DNA from: Lacrimispora amygdalina
GTDB lineage: Bacteria; Bacillota; Clostridia; Lachnospirales; Lachnospiraceae
Reading direction: 5' to 3'
DNA: 64,000 nt
Assembly (NCBI RefSeq): GCF_900205965.1
Contig: NZ_OAOF01000008.1
Location: forward strand, 148,924 to 212,923
Positions 56,587-64,000 of this stretch are shown here, piece after piece. Each line of letters opens with the position of its first letter. Position 1 is the stretch's first letter. The notes under the pieces were generated by a model. That model saw only the letters and a list, made by a program, of their open reading frames with translations. It did no database searches and was not told the DNA's origin. Both the position numbers and the translations under genes were made by a program.

Positions 56587-57382
56587 CATAATTACTCCAA
56601 AGACTGAAATAAAGATCGGTAATATTACGGTTGGAAGGGATTTCCTTGTCATTGCAGGCCCTTGCAGTGTAGAATCAGAGGAACAGATTATGAAAGCTGC
56701 CACTGCTGTGAAAGCAGCAGGGGCCAATATGCTTCGGGGCGGCACCTATAAACCCAGAACTTCCCCATATTCCTTTCAGGGGCTTGGCAGAATCGGTCTG
56801 CAGTATTTAAGCGTGGCCGGACTGAAAACGGGTCTTCCTGTTATCACGGAAGTTACAGACACAAGAGATGTGTATCTGATTGGTGAATATGCTGACGTTC
56901 TTCAGATTGGTACAAGAAATATGCAAAATTACTCCCTTCTGGTAGAAGTGGGAAAGTTAAAGAAGCCGGTACTTTTAAAAAGAGGAATGAATGCTACTAT
57001 AGAAGAGTGGCTAAGCAGTGCGGAGTATATTATGAATGAAGGAAATCCCAATGTGATCTTATGTGAAAGAGGAATCCGCACATTCGAGACCCTGACCAGA
57101 AACACTCTGGATCTAAGCGCAGTTGCGGCTGTAAAAGGCCTTAGTCATCTTCCGGTAGTAGTAGATCCGTCCCATGCCACAGGCCGCGCTGATTTAATCA
57201 GACCCATGTCTTTAAGTGCCGTTATGGCGGGCTGTGACGGCCTTGAAATAGAAGTACACCCGTCTCCGGAGGAAGCGTTAAGTGATAAAGAGCAGCAGCT
57301 CACACCAGAGCAGTTTCACATTCTGATGGAGGCTGTAAAGAAAACCTTGATTTTTAAAGAAGAGCTGAAAGAAAAGGGTTGA
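56549..57382 (+). CDS. aroF: 3-deoxy-7-phosphoheptulonate (DAHP) synthase, type I-beta without regulatory domain
   Basis: A 277-residue DAHP synthase joining PEP and erythrose-4-phosphate. Motifs: [52 protein letters not shown] and [14 protein letters not shown]. It lacks the ~65-residue N-terminal ferredoxin-like regulatory domain found in many relatives of this type, so it may be insensitive to feedback. Start ATG 56549 overlaps the ACP gene; ATG 56570 is an alternative. No other shikimate gene is nearby. Confidence 0.93.
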   Translation: MKDLKLVMAKNHDIITPKTEIKIGNITVGRDFLVIAGPCSVESEEQIMKAATAVKAAGANMLRGGTYKPRTSPYSFQGLGRIGLQYLSVAGLKTGLPVITEVTDTRDVYLIGEYADVLQIGTRNMQNYSLLVEVGKLKKPVLLKRGMNATIEEWLSSAEYIMNEGNPNVILCERGIRTFETLTRNTLDLSAVAAVKGLSHLPVVVDPSHATGRADLIRPMSLSAVMAGCDGLEIEVHPSPEEALSDKEQQLTPEQFHILMEAVKKTLIFKEELKEKG

Positions 57383-57386
57383 ATGG

Positions 57387-57434
57387 AAAAATGCCGCGAA
57401 ACAGTTGGACAGCAGCTGTTTTGCGGCACTTTTG
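57387..57434. terminator. Terminator between the cluster and phoU
   Basis: TGCCGCGAAACAG and CTGTTTTGCGGCA arms. Plus strand: ACTTTTG follows; minus strand: five T follow. Works best for the minus-strand pst-phoU operon and weakly for the cluster. Confidence 0.8.
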
Positions 57435-57448
57435 ATTCGTATGGTGAT

Positions 57449-58111
57449 TTATAGTATCCGGACATTTTTCAAAGCCCCGGTTTTAGAAAATTCTGTCCAT
57501 TCACATACATTTACCGCATGATCTCCGATCCGTTCTAAATATTTAGCAATCATCAGTAAATCAATACACTGGTCAATATGTTCTGCCGATTGTTTTAATA
57601 AGTCTACCACATCGACTTTCACCTTGCCAAACAGTTCATCCACCACATCATCCTTTTTCTCAATTTCCTTTGCTGTAATTACATCCTGCTGGATAAATGC
57701 TTCGATCGAACAGCGGACCATCTCTCTTGCCGCAGCTGCCATGGACGGAATATGACGGACAACATGATAGACATGCTCACCCTTAATCCGAAGGATCAAT
57801 TCTGCAATATCAGATGCGTGATCCCCGATTCTTTCCAGATCTGTCACTACCTTCAAGGCACTGGAAACTACTCTTAAGTCACCGGCTACGGGCTGCTGAC
57901 GAAGAATAATGGAAAGACAGCGTGCCTCTATGGAACGTTCTAAATCATTAATAGTACGGTCGGCTTTAATAATGTCTTCCGCCTTTTCAAAATCCTGATC
58001 TTCAAAAGCGATGAAACACTGTTCAATGGAATTCTCTACTAACCGTCCCATTTCCTTTATATCATCATTTAAAAGATTTAACTCATGTTCATAATTTACT
58101 CTTGTAGTCAT
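57449..58111 (-). CDS. phoU: Phosphate-specific transport regulator PhoU
   Basis: A 220-residue PhoU with two three-helix bundles; metal-binding ERIGDHASDIAEL and ERIGDHAVNVCEW motifs appear in each repeat. It links PstSCAB transport to the PhoR kinase and restrains uptake. Starts 32 bp after pstB stop and ends at a terminator. Confidence 0.95.
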   Translation of the reverse strand: MTTRVNYEHELNLLNDDIKEMGRLVENSIEQCFIAFEDQDFEKAEDIIKADRTINDLERSIEARCLSIILRQQPVAGDLRVVSSALKVVTDLERIGDHASDIAELILRIKGEHVYHVVRHIPSMAAAAREMVRCSIEAFIQQDVITAKEIEKKDDVVDELFGKVKVDVVDLLKQSAEHIDQCIDLLMIAKYLERIGDHAVNVCEWTEFSKTGALKNVRIL

Positions 58112-58143
58112 ATAAGGTTCTCCTTTTATACTTTAAAGATTGA

Positions 58144-58908
58144 TTAACCGAAACGTCCCGTAATATAATCCTCAGTCCTGGAATCCTTAGGAGCAGTAAA
58201 AAGTTCCGTAGTGGGAGCGTATTCCACGACCTCACCTACGAGAAAGAAAGCGGTCTGATCTGCAATACGGGTTGCCTGCTGCATATTGTGAGTTACAATT
58301 GCAACCGTATATTTCTCCTTCAGTTCATCCATTAAGTCCTCGATTTTTAAAGTGGATATAGGATCAAGGGCGGAGGTTGGTTCATCCATCAACAGAACCT
58401 CTGGTTCCACAGCCAAAGCTCTGGCAATGCACAGACGCTGCTGCTGCCCGCCGGACAGACCCAGTGCCGATTTTTTTAACCGTCCGGATACCTCATCCCA
58501 CAGTGCGGCTCCCTTCAGGCTTTTTTCCACAATGGAATCAAGTTCAGATTTATTCTTGATCCCATGAATTCTGGGACCGTAAGCAACGTTGTCATAGATG
58601 CTCATGGGGAAAGGATTAGGCTGCTGAAACACCATGCCTATTTTCTTGCGCAGCAGCGTAGTGTCAACTTTCGGATCGTAGATATTTTCACCGTCTAACA
58701 GGACTTCACCCTCAATTTTCACATTGGGCACCAGATCATTCATACGGTTTAAAGTTTTTAAGTAAGTAGATTTGCCGCAGCCGGATGGTCCGATAAATGC
58801 GGTGATTTTATTGGTATAAAGTTCCATGCTCACATCCTTTAAGGCGTGATTGGTTCCATAATATAAATTCAAATGACTGGTTGAGATTTTTATTGTATTG
58901 GTATTCAC
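58144..58908 (-). CDS. pstB: Phosphate ABC transporter ATP-binding protein
   Basis: A 254-residue ATPase: Walker [14 protein letters not shown], signature [15 protein letters not shown], Walker [13 protein letters not shown], and the H-loop His in VTHNMQQA. Length and PstB-specific [15 protein letters not shown] confirm it. Its start overlaps the pstA stop. Confidence 0.96.
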   Translation of the reverse strand: MNTNTIKISTSHLNLYYGTNHALKDVSMELYTNKITAFIGPSGCGKSTYLKTLNRMNDLVPNVKIEGEVLLDGENIYDPKVDTTLLRKKIGMVFQQPNPFPMSIYDNVAYGPRIHGIKNKSELDSIVEKSLKGAALWDEVSGRLKKSALGLSGGQQQRLCIARALAVEPEVLLMDEPTSALDPISTLKIEDLMDELKEKYTVAIVTHNMQQATRIADQTAFFLVGEVVEYAPTTELFTAPKDSRTEDYITGRFG

Positions 58909-59813
58909 TATTCTTTCGCCTCCGTGTTAAATTTATGGGACAGAAACTTTGCAAGTCCATTGATTGCAAGTACGATTACCAGAAGAACTACCGCAATTCC
59001 AAAGGCTGCGTCATATTTGGCTTTCTGCATGCTCAGGTAGAGCTGAATGGTCAGTGTACCGCCCGATTCCAATATTTTTCCGAAAAAGCTTCTGGGAAGA
59101 ATGTATCCGCTGCCTGCCGTGAATAGAAGAGCTGCTGATTCGCCCACAATTCGCCCGATTGCAAGGATAATTCCTGTAACAATACCAGGCATGGCACTGG
59201 GAAGTAAAATTGTGCGGATCATATACCATTTGGTTGCACCAATACCCAGGGCGCCGGAGCGGTAGCTTTCAGGAACTGTTTTTAAAGCCTCCTGTGTGGT
59301 CCGGGTGATAAGAGGCAGAACCATGATGGATAAGGTCAGTGCACCGGTCAAAACGGAGTAACCAAATCCCAGTGTGTTTCCAAAGAACACATATCCAAAA
59401 AGTCCGAAAATGATTGAGGGTATTCCGGATAGAATTTCGGTTGTAAACTCGATGATACGAACCGCTTTCCCGCCTTTTGCGTACTCATTTAAATAAATGG
59501 CGGAGCCGACACCCAGAGGTGTTGCAATAACCAGGGTGATTACTACTACATAAAGAGTATTGACAATATTTCCTAATATGCCGAAGGTTCCTTTAATCGT
59601 GCTTGGTACGGTAGTCAGAAACTCCAAATTAAGCTGGGGAACTCCTCTGACAAAGACATACCCCATGATGCCGATCAGTATAAAAATAGAAATAAATGCA
59701 CATAAATAAATAAGTAAGGTTAAAACTGAATCTGAAACTCTTTTTCTGCCATTATAGATACTATTTACAATAATGGACTCTCTGTGAACAGGTATAACGA
59801 GATCATTTGTCAT
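58908..59813 (-). CDS. pstA: Phosphate ABC transporter permease PstA
   Basis: A 301-residue inner-membrane permease with six transmembrane helices; [14 protein letters not shown] and the EAA-type loop [20 protein letters not shown]. Overlaps the pstC stop by 11 bp and the pstB start by 1 bp, so the three genes are translationally coupled. Confidence 0.95.
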   Translation of the reverse strand: MTNDLVIPVHRESIIVNSIYNGRKRVSDSVLTLLIYLCAFISIFILIGIMGYVFVRGVPQLNLEFLTTVPSTIKGTFGILGNIVNTLYVVVITLVIATPLGVGSAIYLNEYAKGGKAVRIIEFTTEILSGIPSIIFGLFGYVFFGNTLGFGYSVLTGALTLSIMVLPLITRTTQEALKTVPESYRSGALGIGATKWYMIRTILLPSAMPGIVTGIILAIGRIVGESAALLFTAGSGYILPRSFFGKILESGGTLTIQLYLSMQKAKYDAAFGIAVVLLVIVLAINGLAKFLSHKFNTEAKE

Positions 59814-60741
59814 TTTTGTCCGCTCCTTTCTTTAAAAGACTGTTTAGCATCACATTAATCAGCATAATAAAGACGAATAGAACCAGTCCTATGGTAAACA
59901 GAACCTGTTTGTGAAGACCGGAAGCATAAGACATTTCCGATACAATCGCCGTTGTAAGAAAACGAACCGAATGGAAAGGCAGTGGAAAGTTTACAGAGCT
60001 TCCGGATACCAGACTGATCGCCATGGCTTCGCCAATGGCTCTTCCTGTTCCCAATACAATCGCAGTGATAATTCCTGATTTTGCTGCAGGGATTACCACC
60101 TGGAAGATGGTCTGAATCTTTGTTGCACCCAGTGCCAGAGATGCGCTTCTTAAATGATGGGGAACAGAGCGCAGTGCGGTTTCGCTGATATTAATCACTG
60201 TAGGCAGAATCATAAGAGCAAGCACAAGTACGGCAGAAATCAAATTTGCACCGCCTGTAAACTGATGAGTGGAAGAACCTTTAAAAATCTCCAGTTCCAG
60301 ATCATACATAAGCGGATTTAAAATCAGAATCCCCAGAAGTCCATAAATGACAGATGGAATACCTGCCAGAAGTTCTACTGCAGGCCGAACAATATTAGCA
60401 AGTCTTTTAGGGGCTACCTCCGCCAGAAATACGGCTGTCATTACTCCAATTGGCACACCAATAACGATTGCCAGAGCAGTTCCGACGATTGAGGTTAAAA
60501 TAACATAAAGAATTCCAAAGCTTGGTATGGCTGCGTCCGGCTTCCAGACGGAACCAAACAAAATATCAAGAATCCCAACTTTAAATAAAGCAGGAGTACC
60601 GCTTGTTAACATATAGATACTGATTGACGCCACAGCCAGAACAGCAAAGAAGCCGCAGATGGTAAATATCACTTCTGCAGCATGTTCAATACCAGATTTA
60701 CTTCCGTGACCGCCAAATATGGAATAAGATTTCGGTTGCAT
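59803..60741 (-). CDS. pstC: Phosphate ABC transporter permease PstC
   Basis: A 312-residue permease with about six helices and the motifs IPSVIYGLLGILIL and LALGATKIQTIFQVVIPAA. ATG 60741 follows AAAGGAGCCATGAT; an upstream reading from 60798 adds 19 residues without a site. Lies 94 bp after pstS. Confidence 0.94.
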   Translation of the reverse strand: MQPKSYSIFGGHGSKSGIEHAAEVIFTICGFFAVLAVASISIYMLTSGTPALFKVGILDILFGSVWKPDAAIPSFGILYVILTSIVGTALAIVIGVPIGVMTAVFLAEVAPKRLANIVRPAVELLAGIPSVIYGLLGILILNPLMYDLELEIFKGSSTHQFTGGANLISAVLVLALMILPTVINISETALRSVPHHLRSASLALGATKIQTIFQVVIPAAKSGIITAIVLGTGRAIGEAMAISLVSGSSVNFPLPFHSVRFLTTAIVSEMSYASGLHKQVLFTIGLVLFVFIMLINVMLNSLLKKGADKNDK

Positions 60742-60835
60742 ATCATGGCTCCTTTCGTGAAACAGGGACGTAGCGTAAGCGTTTAGCTGCGTCCCCATGT
60801 AATGCTTTCATTATGTGAAGGAATGATGATTCCTA

Positions 60836-61765
60836 TTAGTTAGCTGGGATTAAGCCAACAGATTTTACTAATTCTTTTCCTTCATCAGAATAAATATAAT
60901 CAAATAATGCTTTTACGTTATCGTTCTGTTTGGAAACTTCTCCTTTGGTAGCCATTACAAACGGACGGCTTAAGAAGTAGGAACCAGCTTTGATGTTTTC
61001 AGGTGTAGGATCAACGTTCTCCAGTTTAAATGTTTTTACTGTATTATCAAGTACATCAAGAGAAACGTAACCGATGGAACCAGGAGTAGATGCAACCTTT
61101 GCCATAACTGCGCCAGTGCTGTCAAGTTCGTTGCTGTATTTGCATGCATCTTCCAGCTTTAATAATTCTTCAAATGCGCTTCTGGTACCGGATCCGGACT
61201 CACGGCCGATTACTACGATAGGCTGATCTGCGCCGCCTAAATCTTTCCAGTTTGTGGTTGTCCCGTTGTAGATGGCAATCAGCTGATCCTTTGTCAGATT
61301 ATCAACTGCATTGGAAGGATCGGTTGCAACAGCAATTCCGTCAATTGCTACAATATTTTCAATAATACCTTTGGATTTTTCTTCGTCTTTTAAATTACGG
61401 GAAGCATTTCCGATGTCAGAAGCTCCGTTGGTAACAGCTTCAACACCAGCTCCGGAACCAACAAATTCAGCCTGAACGGTAACTCCAGGATATTTCTCCA
61501 TGAATACTTCACTTAAAGCAGTTGCAAGCTTTTCCATTGAAGTTGAACCAACCATGCTGATCGAGCCTTTTAAGTCTGCTGTTTTTTCAGCAGTTGTTGC
61601 TGCTGCGGTTGTTGTATCACCTGAACCAGAAGCTGTAGTAGTTTCAGCGGCCTTTGTTTCGGCAGCAGTAGTTTCAGTGGTGTTGCTGCTGCAACCGGCT
61701 ATAGCTCCCATTGTTAATACTGCCATTCCGGCTGCTGTAAGTATTTTAATTAAATTTTTTTTCAT
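60836..61765 (-). CDS. pstS: Phosphate-binding lipoprotein PstS
   Basis: A 309-residue lipoprotein: lipobox AIAGCSS, a Thr/Ala-rich linker, and the phosphate-binding fold with SMVGSTSMEKLATAL, NASRNLKDEEK and RESGSGTRSAFEEL (phosphate ligands Ser/Arg/Thr). ATG 61765 has AGGAG upstream. First gene of the pst operon, under a Pho box. Confidence 0.95.
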   Translation of the reverse strand: MKKNLIKILTAAGMAVLTMGAIAGCSSNTTETTAAETKAAETTTASGSGDTTTAAATTAEKTADLKGSISMVGSTSMEKLATALSEVFMEKYPGVTVQAEFVGSGAGVEAVTNGASDIGNASRNLKDEEKSKGIIENIVAIDGIAVATDPSNAVDNLTKDQLIAIYNGTTTNWKDLGGADQPIVVIGRESGSGTRSAFEELLKLEDACKYSNELDSTGAVMAKVASTPGSIGYVSLDVLDNTVKTFKLENVDPTPENIKAGSYFLSRPFVMATKGEVSKQNDNVKALFDYIYSDEGKELVKSVGLIPAN

Positions 61766-61851
61766 AATCATTTTCTCCTCTTTTCATTTAAACTGCTTTC
61801 GCTTACATGTTGGAGTATATCAGTCAGTTAATGTTCCTGATATCATATTTT

Positions 61852-61879
61852 AGTATAGTGTTTGTAAAGCTTGTGTAAA
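61852..61879 (-). promoter_or_regulatory. Pho box and promoter of pstS
   Basis: On the minus strand two TTTACA direct repeats with 5-bp spacing (61874-61879 and 61863-61868), 11 bp apart, followed by TATACT (61852-61857). This is the PhoP-box form of Gram-positive bacteria. Predicts induction at low phosphate. The rest of the gap to 62060 shows nothing else that I can name. Confidence 0.75.
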
Positions 61880-62060
61880 ACACGGTTATTGGTGTATAAT
61901 TTTTCTTATATTAGTATCTGCAGAAATGTGCTTAAGATTCCTTTTGAATTGGTTCCTGTTTCTTAAAATGCCCCAAAATCAGCCAAAATACCGAAAAATT
62001 CCTTTATTTATCATAAAAATAACGGGATGGACTGGACAGAAAGGGAACAAATGTGGTAAA

Positions 62061-62089
62061 TTGTTACGTGCATTTTATTATTCTAATTA
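62061..62089 (+). promoter_or_regulatory. Possible promoter of the pRiA4b ORF-3-like gene
   Basis: TTGTTA (62061-62066), 17-bp spacer, TAATTA (62084-62089). Confidence 0.35.
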
Positions 62090-62152
62090 AAAGAGAAGGT
62101 TCCGTAATTTTAAAAGACGGATACAAAGGATACGAGAATGGAGGACGTTTTC

Positions 62153-63721
62153 ATGGGAGCATATCAATTGAAAATCACGATCAAAGGAAGCAAGCCGCCG
62201 ATCTGGAGAAGGATTCTAATACCTGAAGGAATAACGTTTGAAACACTTCACCACATGATTCAGGCGTCACTGTGCTGGTCCGGCCAATACCCGTATCAAT
62301 TTGAGTTTCGTTCTGAAAAAGTGCGGGTGGCATCAGATAAGGTTGAGCATTCAGTAAAGTATCAGTATCTTCCGGTGTCTGGAACGATTGACGGACAGTT
62401 ATCGAAAGATACTAAATTTACATATGTATCATTCAATGCCGGAAGCTGGGAGTTTGTGGTTCTGACAGAAGATTATATAGAAGAATGTCAGGATAATTCA
62501 GCAAAAGTCATGAAATATAAAGGGAACATAATCCCGGAGACCTGCAGTAGTTTAGAAGAGTATGCAGGTCTTATAGATGCCTCAGCAGTTAAAGAATTGG
62601 AATATGATATAGAGGCAGTGAATCTCCGTCTGGACCAGATGACAGAAGGTTCAGGGGATATTCATATATCTGATATTTTCGACTGTTATGATAGAAACAG
62701 CATCCTTGAGATTGCAAAAAGACATCATATGAGCGGAACAAGCAAGTTAAAAAAAGAAGAATTGGTACATAAGACTATTTCTTATATATTAGATGAGAAA
62801 ATAATGAAGCCGTATTTCCTATGTGTCCGCGATTGTGAAATGGAGGCTTTTGAAAAGATTATGTCCGGCAGCGGACAGCTGAGCCAGTTGGAATCAGAAA
62901 GTATGGATTATATTTATGCCGGAGGATATGTAACTTCCGGATCCAACCACTGCTTTCTGATATCAGAGGAAGTAATCAAGGCATATAAGACAATCAATAC
63001 TGCTGAGTTTCAGGCAGAGAGGTCCCGCTTAAGCAGGATTGGAGATTATCTATGTGCTGCAAATTCTCTGTATGCCATAACCCCTCCTTCTGTTGTGCTG
63101 GAAACATTTAATAAATATGAAGAAAAGAAGCTGACGCTGGAGGAACTTTTAAGAGCTTATGAGTGTCTGCGCCCTTACCGCTGTATGGTAACCTATATAG
63201 ATGGTAACTTTGCAGACGCAGCATTGTCGTCAGAACAAAAAGGCTATACAACACTTTTACGTACACAGAAGAAAGTTCCCTATTACATTCCGACTGAACA
63301 GGAAATTCGTTTTATGTCGGACAACTCCGGATTCTTAATGAACGAACAATTAAACAGGCTCAGCCAGTTTTTAACTTCTGAACTAAGTGTGCCGGATGAG
63401 ATGATACCGCTTATACTCCGTCAGGTCCAGGCTGAACTCAGTCTGGGAGGACAGCTTCAGGATGTGATAAATGATTTAGAGGCTGCCGGAGTACTTTTGG
63501 AAACTTCTGAACATATGGAGATGTTTGCTTCTATTATAACCGATACCTGGAATCATACCAGAATGGTGCAAAACAGAGGGCATAAACCGTATGAGATGGT
63601 AATGAAGGGATTGGAAGAAGTGAGTGCTCAAAGGAAAAACATTCAGAAGATTTATCCCAATGATGCCTGCCCTTGCGGCAGCGGCAAGAAATACAAGAAA
63701 TGCTGTGGTAAAAACGCCTGA
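62153..63721 (+). CDS. pRiA4b ORF-3-family protein with Rho-N-like and SEC-C domains
   Basis: A 522-residue protein: pRiA4b ORF-3 domain (about 1-125, YQLKITIKGSKPPIWRRILI), a short helical motif like the Rho N-terminal/SAP fold (about 180-220, ILEIAKRHHMSGTSKLKKEEL), a helical central region, and a C-terminal SEC-C zinc motif, PCPCGSGKKYKKCC type (CPCGSGKKYKKCCG). The family occurs in chromosomes and on plasmids; function unknown, nucleic-acid or ribosome contact plausible. ATG 62153 follows GGAGGACGTTTTC. Ends at a terminator. Confidence 0.85.
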   Translation: MGAYQLKITIKGSKPPIWRRILIPEGITFETLHHMIQASLCWSGQYPYQFEFRSEKVRVASDKVEHSVKYQYLPVSGTIDGQLSKDTKFTYVSFNAGSWEFVVLTEDYIEECQDNSAKVMKYKGNIIPETCSSLEEYAGLIDASAVKELEYDIEAVNLRLDQMTEGSGDIHISDIFDCYDRNSILEIAKRHHMSGTSKLKKEELVHKTISYILDEKIMKPYFLCVRDCEMEAFEKIMSGSGQLSQLESESMDYIYAGGYVTSGSNHCFLISEEVIKAYKTINTAEFQAERSRLSRIGDYLCAANSLYAITPPSVVLETFNKYEEKKLTLEELLRAYECLRPYRCMVTYIDGNFADAALSSEQKGYTTLLRTQKKVPYYIPTEQEIRFMSDNSGFLMNEQLNRLSQFLTSELSVPDEMIPLILRQVQAELSLGGQLQDVINDLEAAGVLLETSEHMEMFASIITDTWNHTRMVQNRGHKPYEMVMKGLEEVSAQRKNIQKIYPNDACPCGSGKKYKKCCGKNA

Positions 63722-63738
63722 TTCTCTATTAAAACGCC

Positions 63739-63772
63739 GGAGCTCATTTGACAGTTGAAATGAGCTCCTTTT
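63739..63772 (+). terminator. Intrinsic terminator
   Basis: GGAGCTCATTT and AAATGAGCTCC form an 11-bp stem, then TTTT. Confidence 0.85.
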
Positions 63773-63834
63773 ATGTCTCAAAAGTCGTGAATTACATGTT
63801 TTTCAAAATAATTAAAAAATTCCGAAAAACATGT

Positions 63835-63862
63835 TGACTTTTGTCAAAAGCTTTGGTATGAT
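63835..63862 (+). promoter_or_regulatory. Upstream tandem promoter P1, probably of an rRNA operon
   Basis: TTGACT (63835-63840), 16-bp spacer, TATGAT (63857-63862), preceded by A/T-rich sequence resembling an UP element. A small GCCGC/GGCGGC hairpin follows. Confidence 0.65.
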
Positions 63863-63951
63863 ATATCTCGCCGCTGAAAAAGGCGGCAAACTTCTTCCAA
63901 AAACACATCGATGACCGATGAGAAAAGTTTTGAAGAAAATGAAAAAAATGG

Positions 63952-63980
63952 TTGACAAAAACAACCGGACATGATATCCT
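63952..63980 (+). promoter_or_regulatory. Downstream tandem promoter P2, probably of an rRNA operon
   Basis: Consensus TTGACA (63952-63957), 17-bp spacer, TATCCT (63975-63980), with an A-rich upstream region. The window stops 20 bp later. Tandem strong promoters with no nearby ribosome-binding site suggest a stable-RNA operon. Confidence 0.65.
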
Positions 63981-64000
63981 ATATGAGTTGCTCCTGAAGC

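Noticed and set aside
56549..57382. NeuB/sialic-acid synthase instead of DAHP synthase
   Set aside because: The [11 protein letters not shown] and CERGIRTFE motifs are those of DAHP synthase; no SAF domain.

Overview
The window looks like a chromosomal segment of a low-to-mid GC Clostridia, most likely a Lachnospiraceae of the Lacrimispora/Enterocloster kind. The evidence is strong AGGAGG ribosome-binding sites, tightly packed operons, Ala/Thr-rich linkers after lipoboxes (sugar-binding protein, PstS), PrkC-style and VanW-type envelope proteins, CwlD- and YaaH-like cell-wall enzymes, and MutS2/YhaM/PhoH housekeeping genes. Assignment below family level is inference. I saw no tRNA, rRNA, CRISPR array, insertion sequence or prophage. 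The last 170 bases carry two consensus promoters of the kind that precede an rRNA operon just outside the window.

Layout. 1-260: overlapping opposite-strand terminators and a possible small RNA. 278-2689: a Ser/Thr kinase fused to a TadZ/CpaE-like P-loop domain, a second TadZ/CpaE-like protein and a small acidic protein. 2889-6787: envelope genes (GH18 hydrolase, metallophosphoesterase lipoprotein, CwlD amidase). 6865-10212 (minus): coiled-coil protein, an AgrC-like sensor kinase whose LytTR response regulator is an internally deleted remnant, and asnA. 10385-19525: housekeeping (Sua5/TsaC, dCMP deaminase, B12-radical SAM protein, endonuclease III, DEDDh exonuclease, VanW protein, HypE-like protein, Lrp regulator, aminotransferase, TrmL). 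19579-25726 (minus): a multi-subunit FAD/Fe-S amine or imino-acid dehydrogenase operon with an ornithine-cyclodeaminase-family protein, an amino acid permease and a RidA remnant, divergent from an AraC-type regulator (25992-26840). 27200-32252: a ChvE/MmsAB-type sugar ABC transporter followed by its probable AraR-like repressor, disrupted by a short internal deletion. 32260-38661: small membrane protein, PhoH, and a mutS2-response regulator-kinase block. 38876-44237: an HtrA-like protein without a catalytic triad, YhaM and a second two-component system. 44376-50264: nagA and a beta-glucoside PTS operon controlled by a RAT/antiterminator (licT, EIIBCA, GH1) with its own HPr paralogue. 50384-57382: a seven-gene cluster (polysaccharide deacetylase, GNAT, FkbM methyltransferase, Gfo/Idh/MocA, adenylate-forming ligase, acyl carrier protein, DAHP synthase). 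57449-61765 (minus): pstSCAB-phoU with a Pho box. 62153-63721: pRiA4b ORF-3/SEC-C protein.

Most noteworthy. Three genes (LytTR regulator, RidA, AraR-like repressor) keep both ends but have lost the middle; at the AraR-like gene the junction has the signature of recombination between short direct repeats. The HtrA-like protein has lost all three catalytic residues. The operon-encoded HPr keeps His15 but has Asp where HPr kinase would phosphorylate Ser46. The 50384-57382 cluster combines an acyl-activating pair with a DAHP synthase lacking the usual regulatory domain, and is the best candidate for an undescribed biosynthetic or glycan-modifying system. The divergent amine operon and AraC gene both have terminator hairpins in their leaders.
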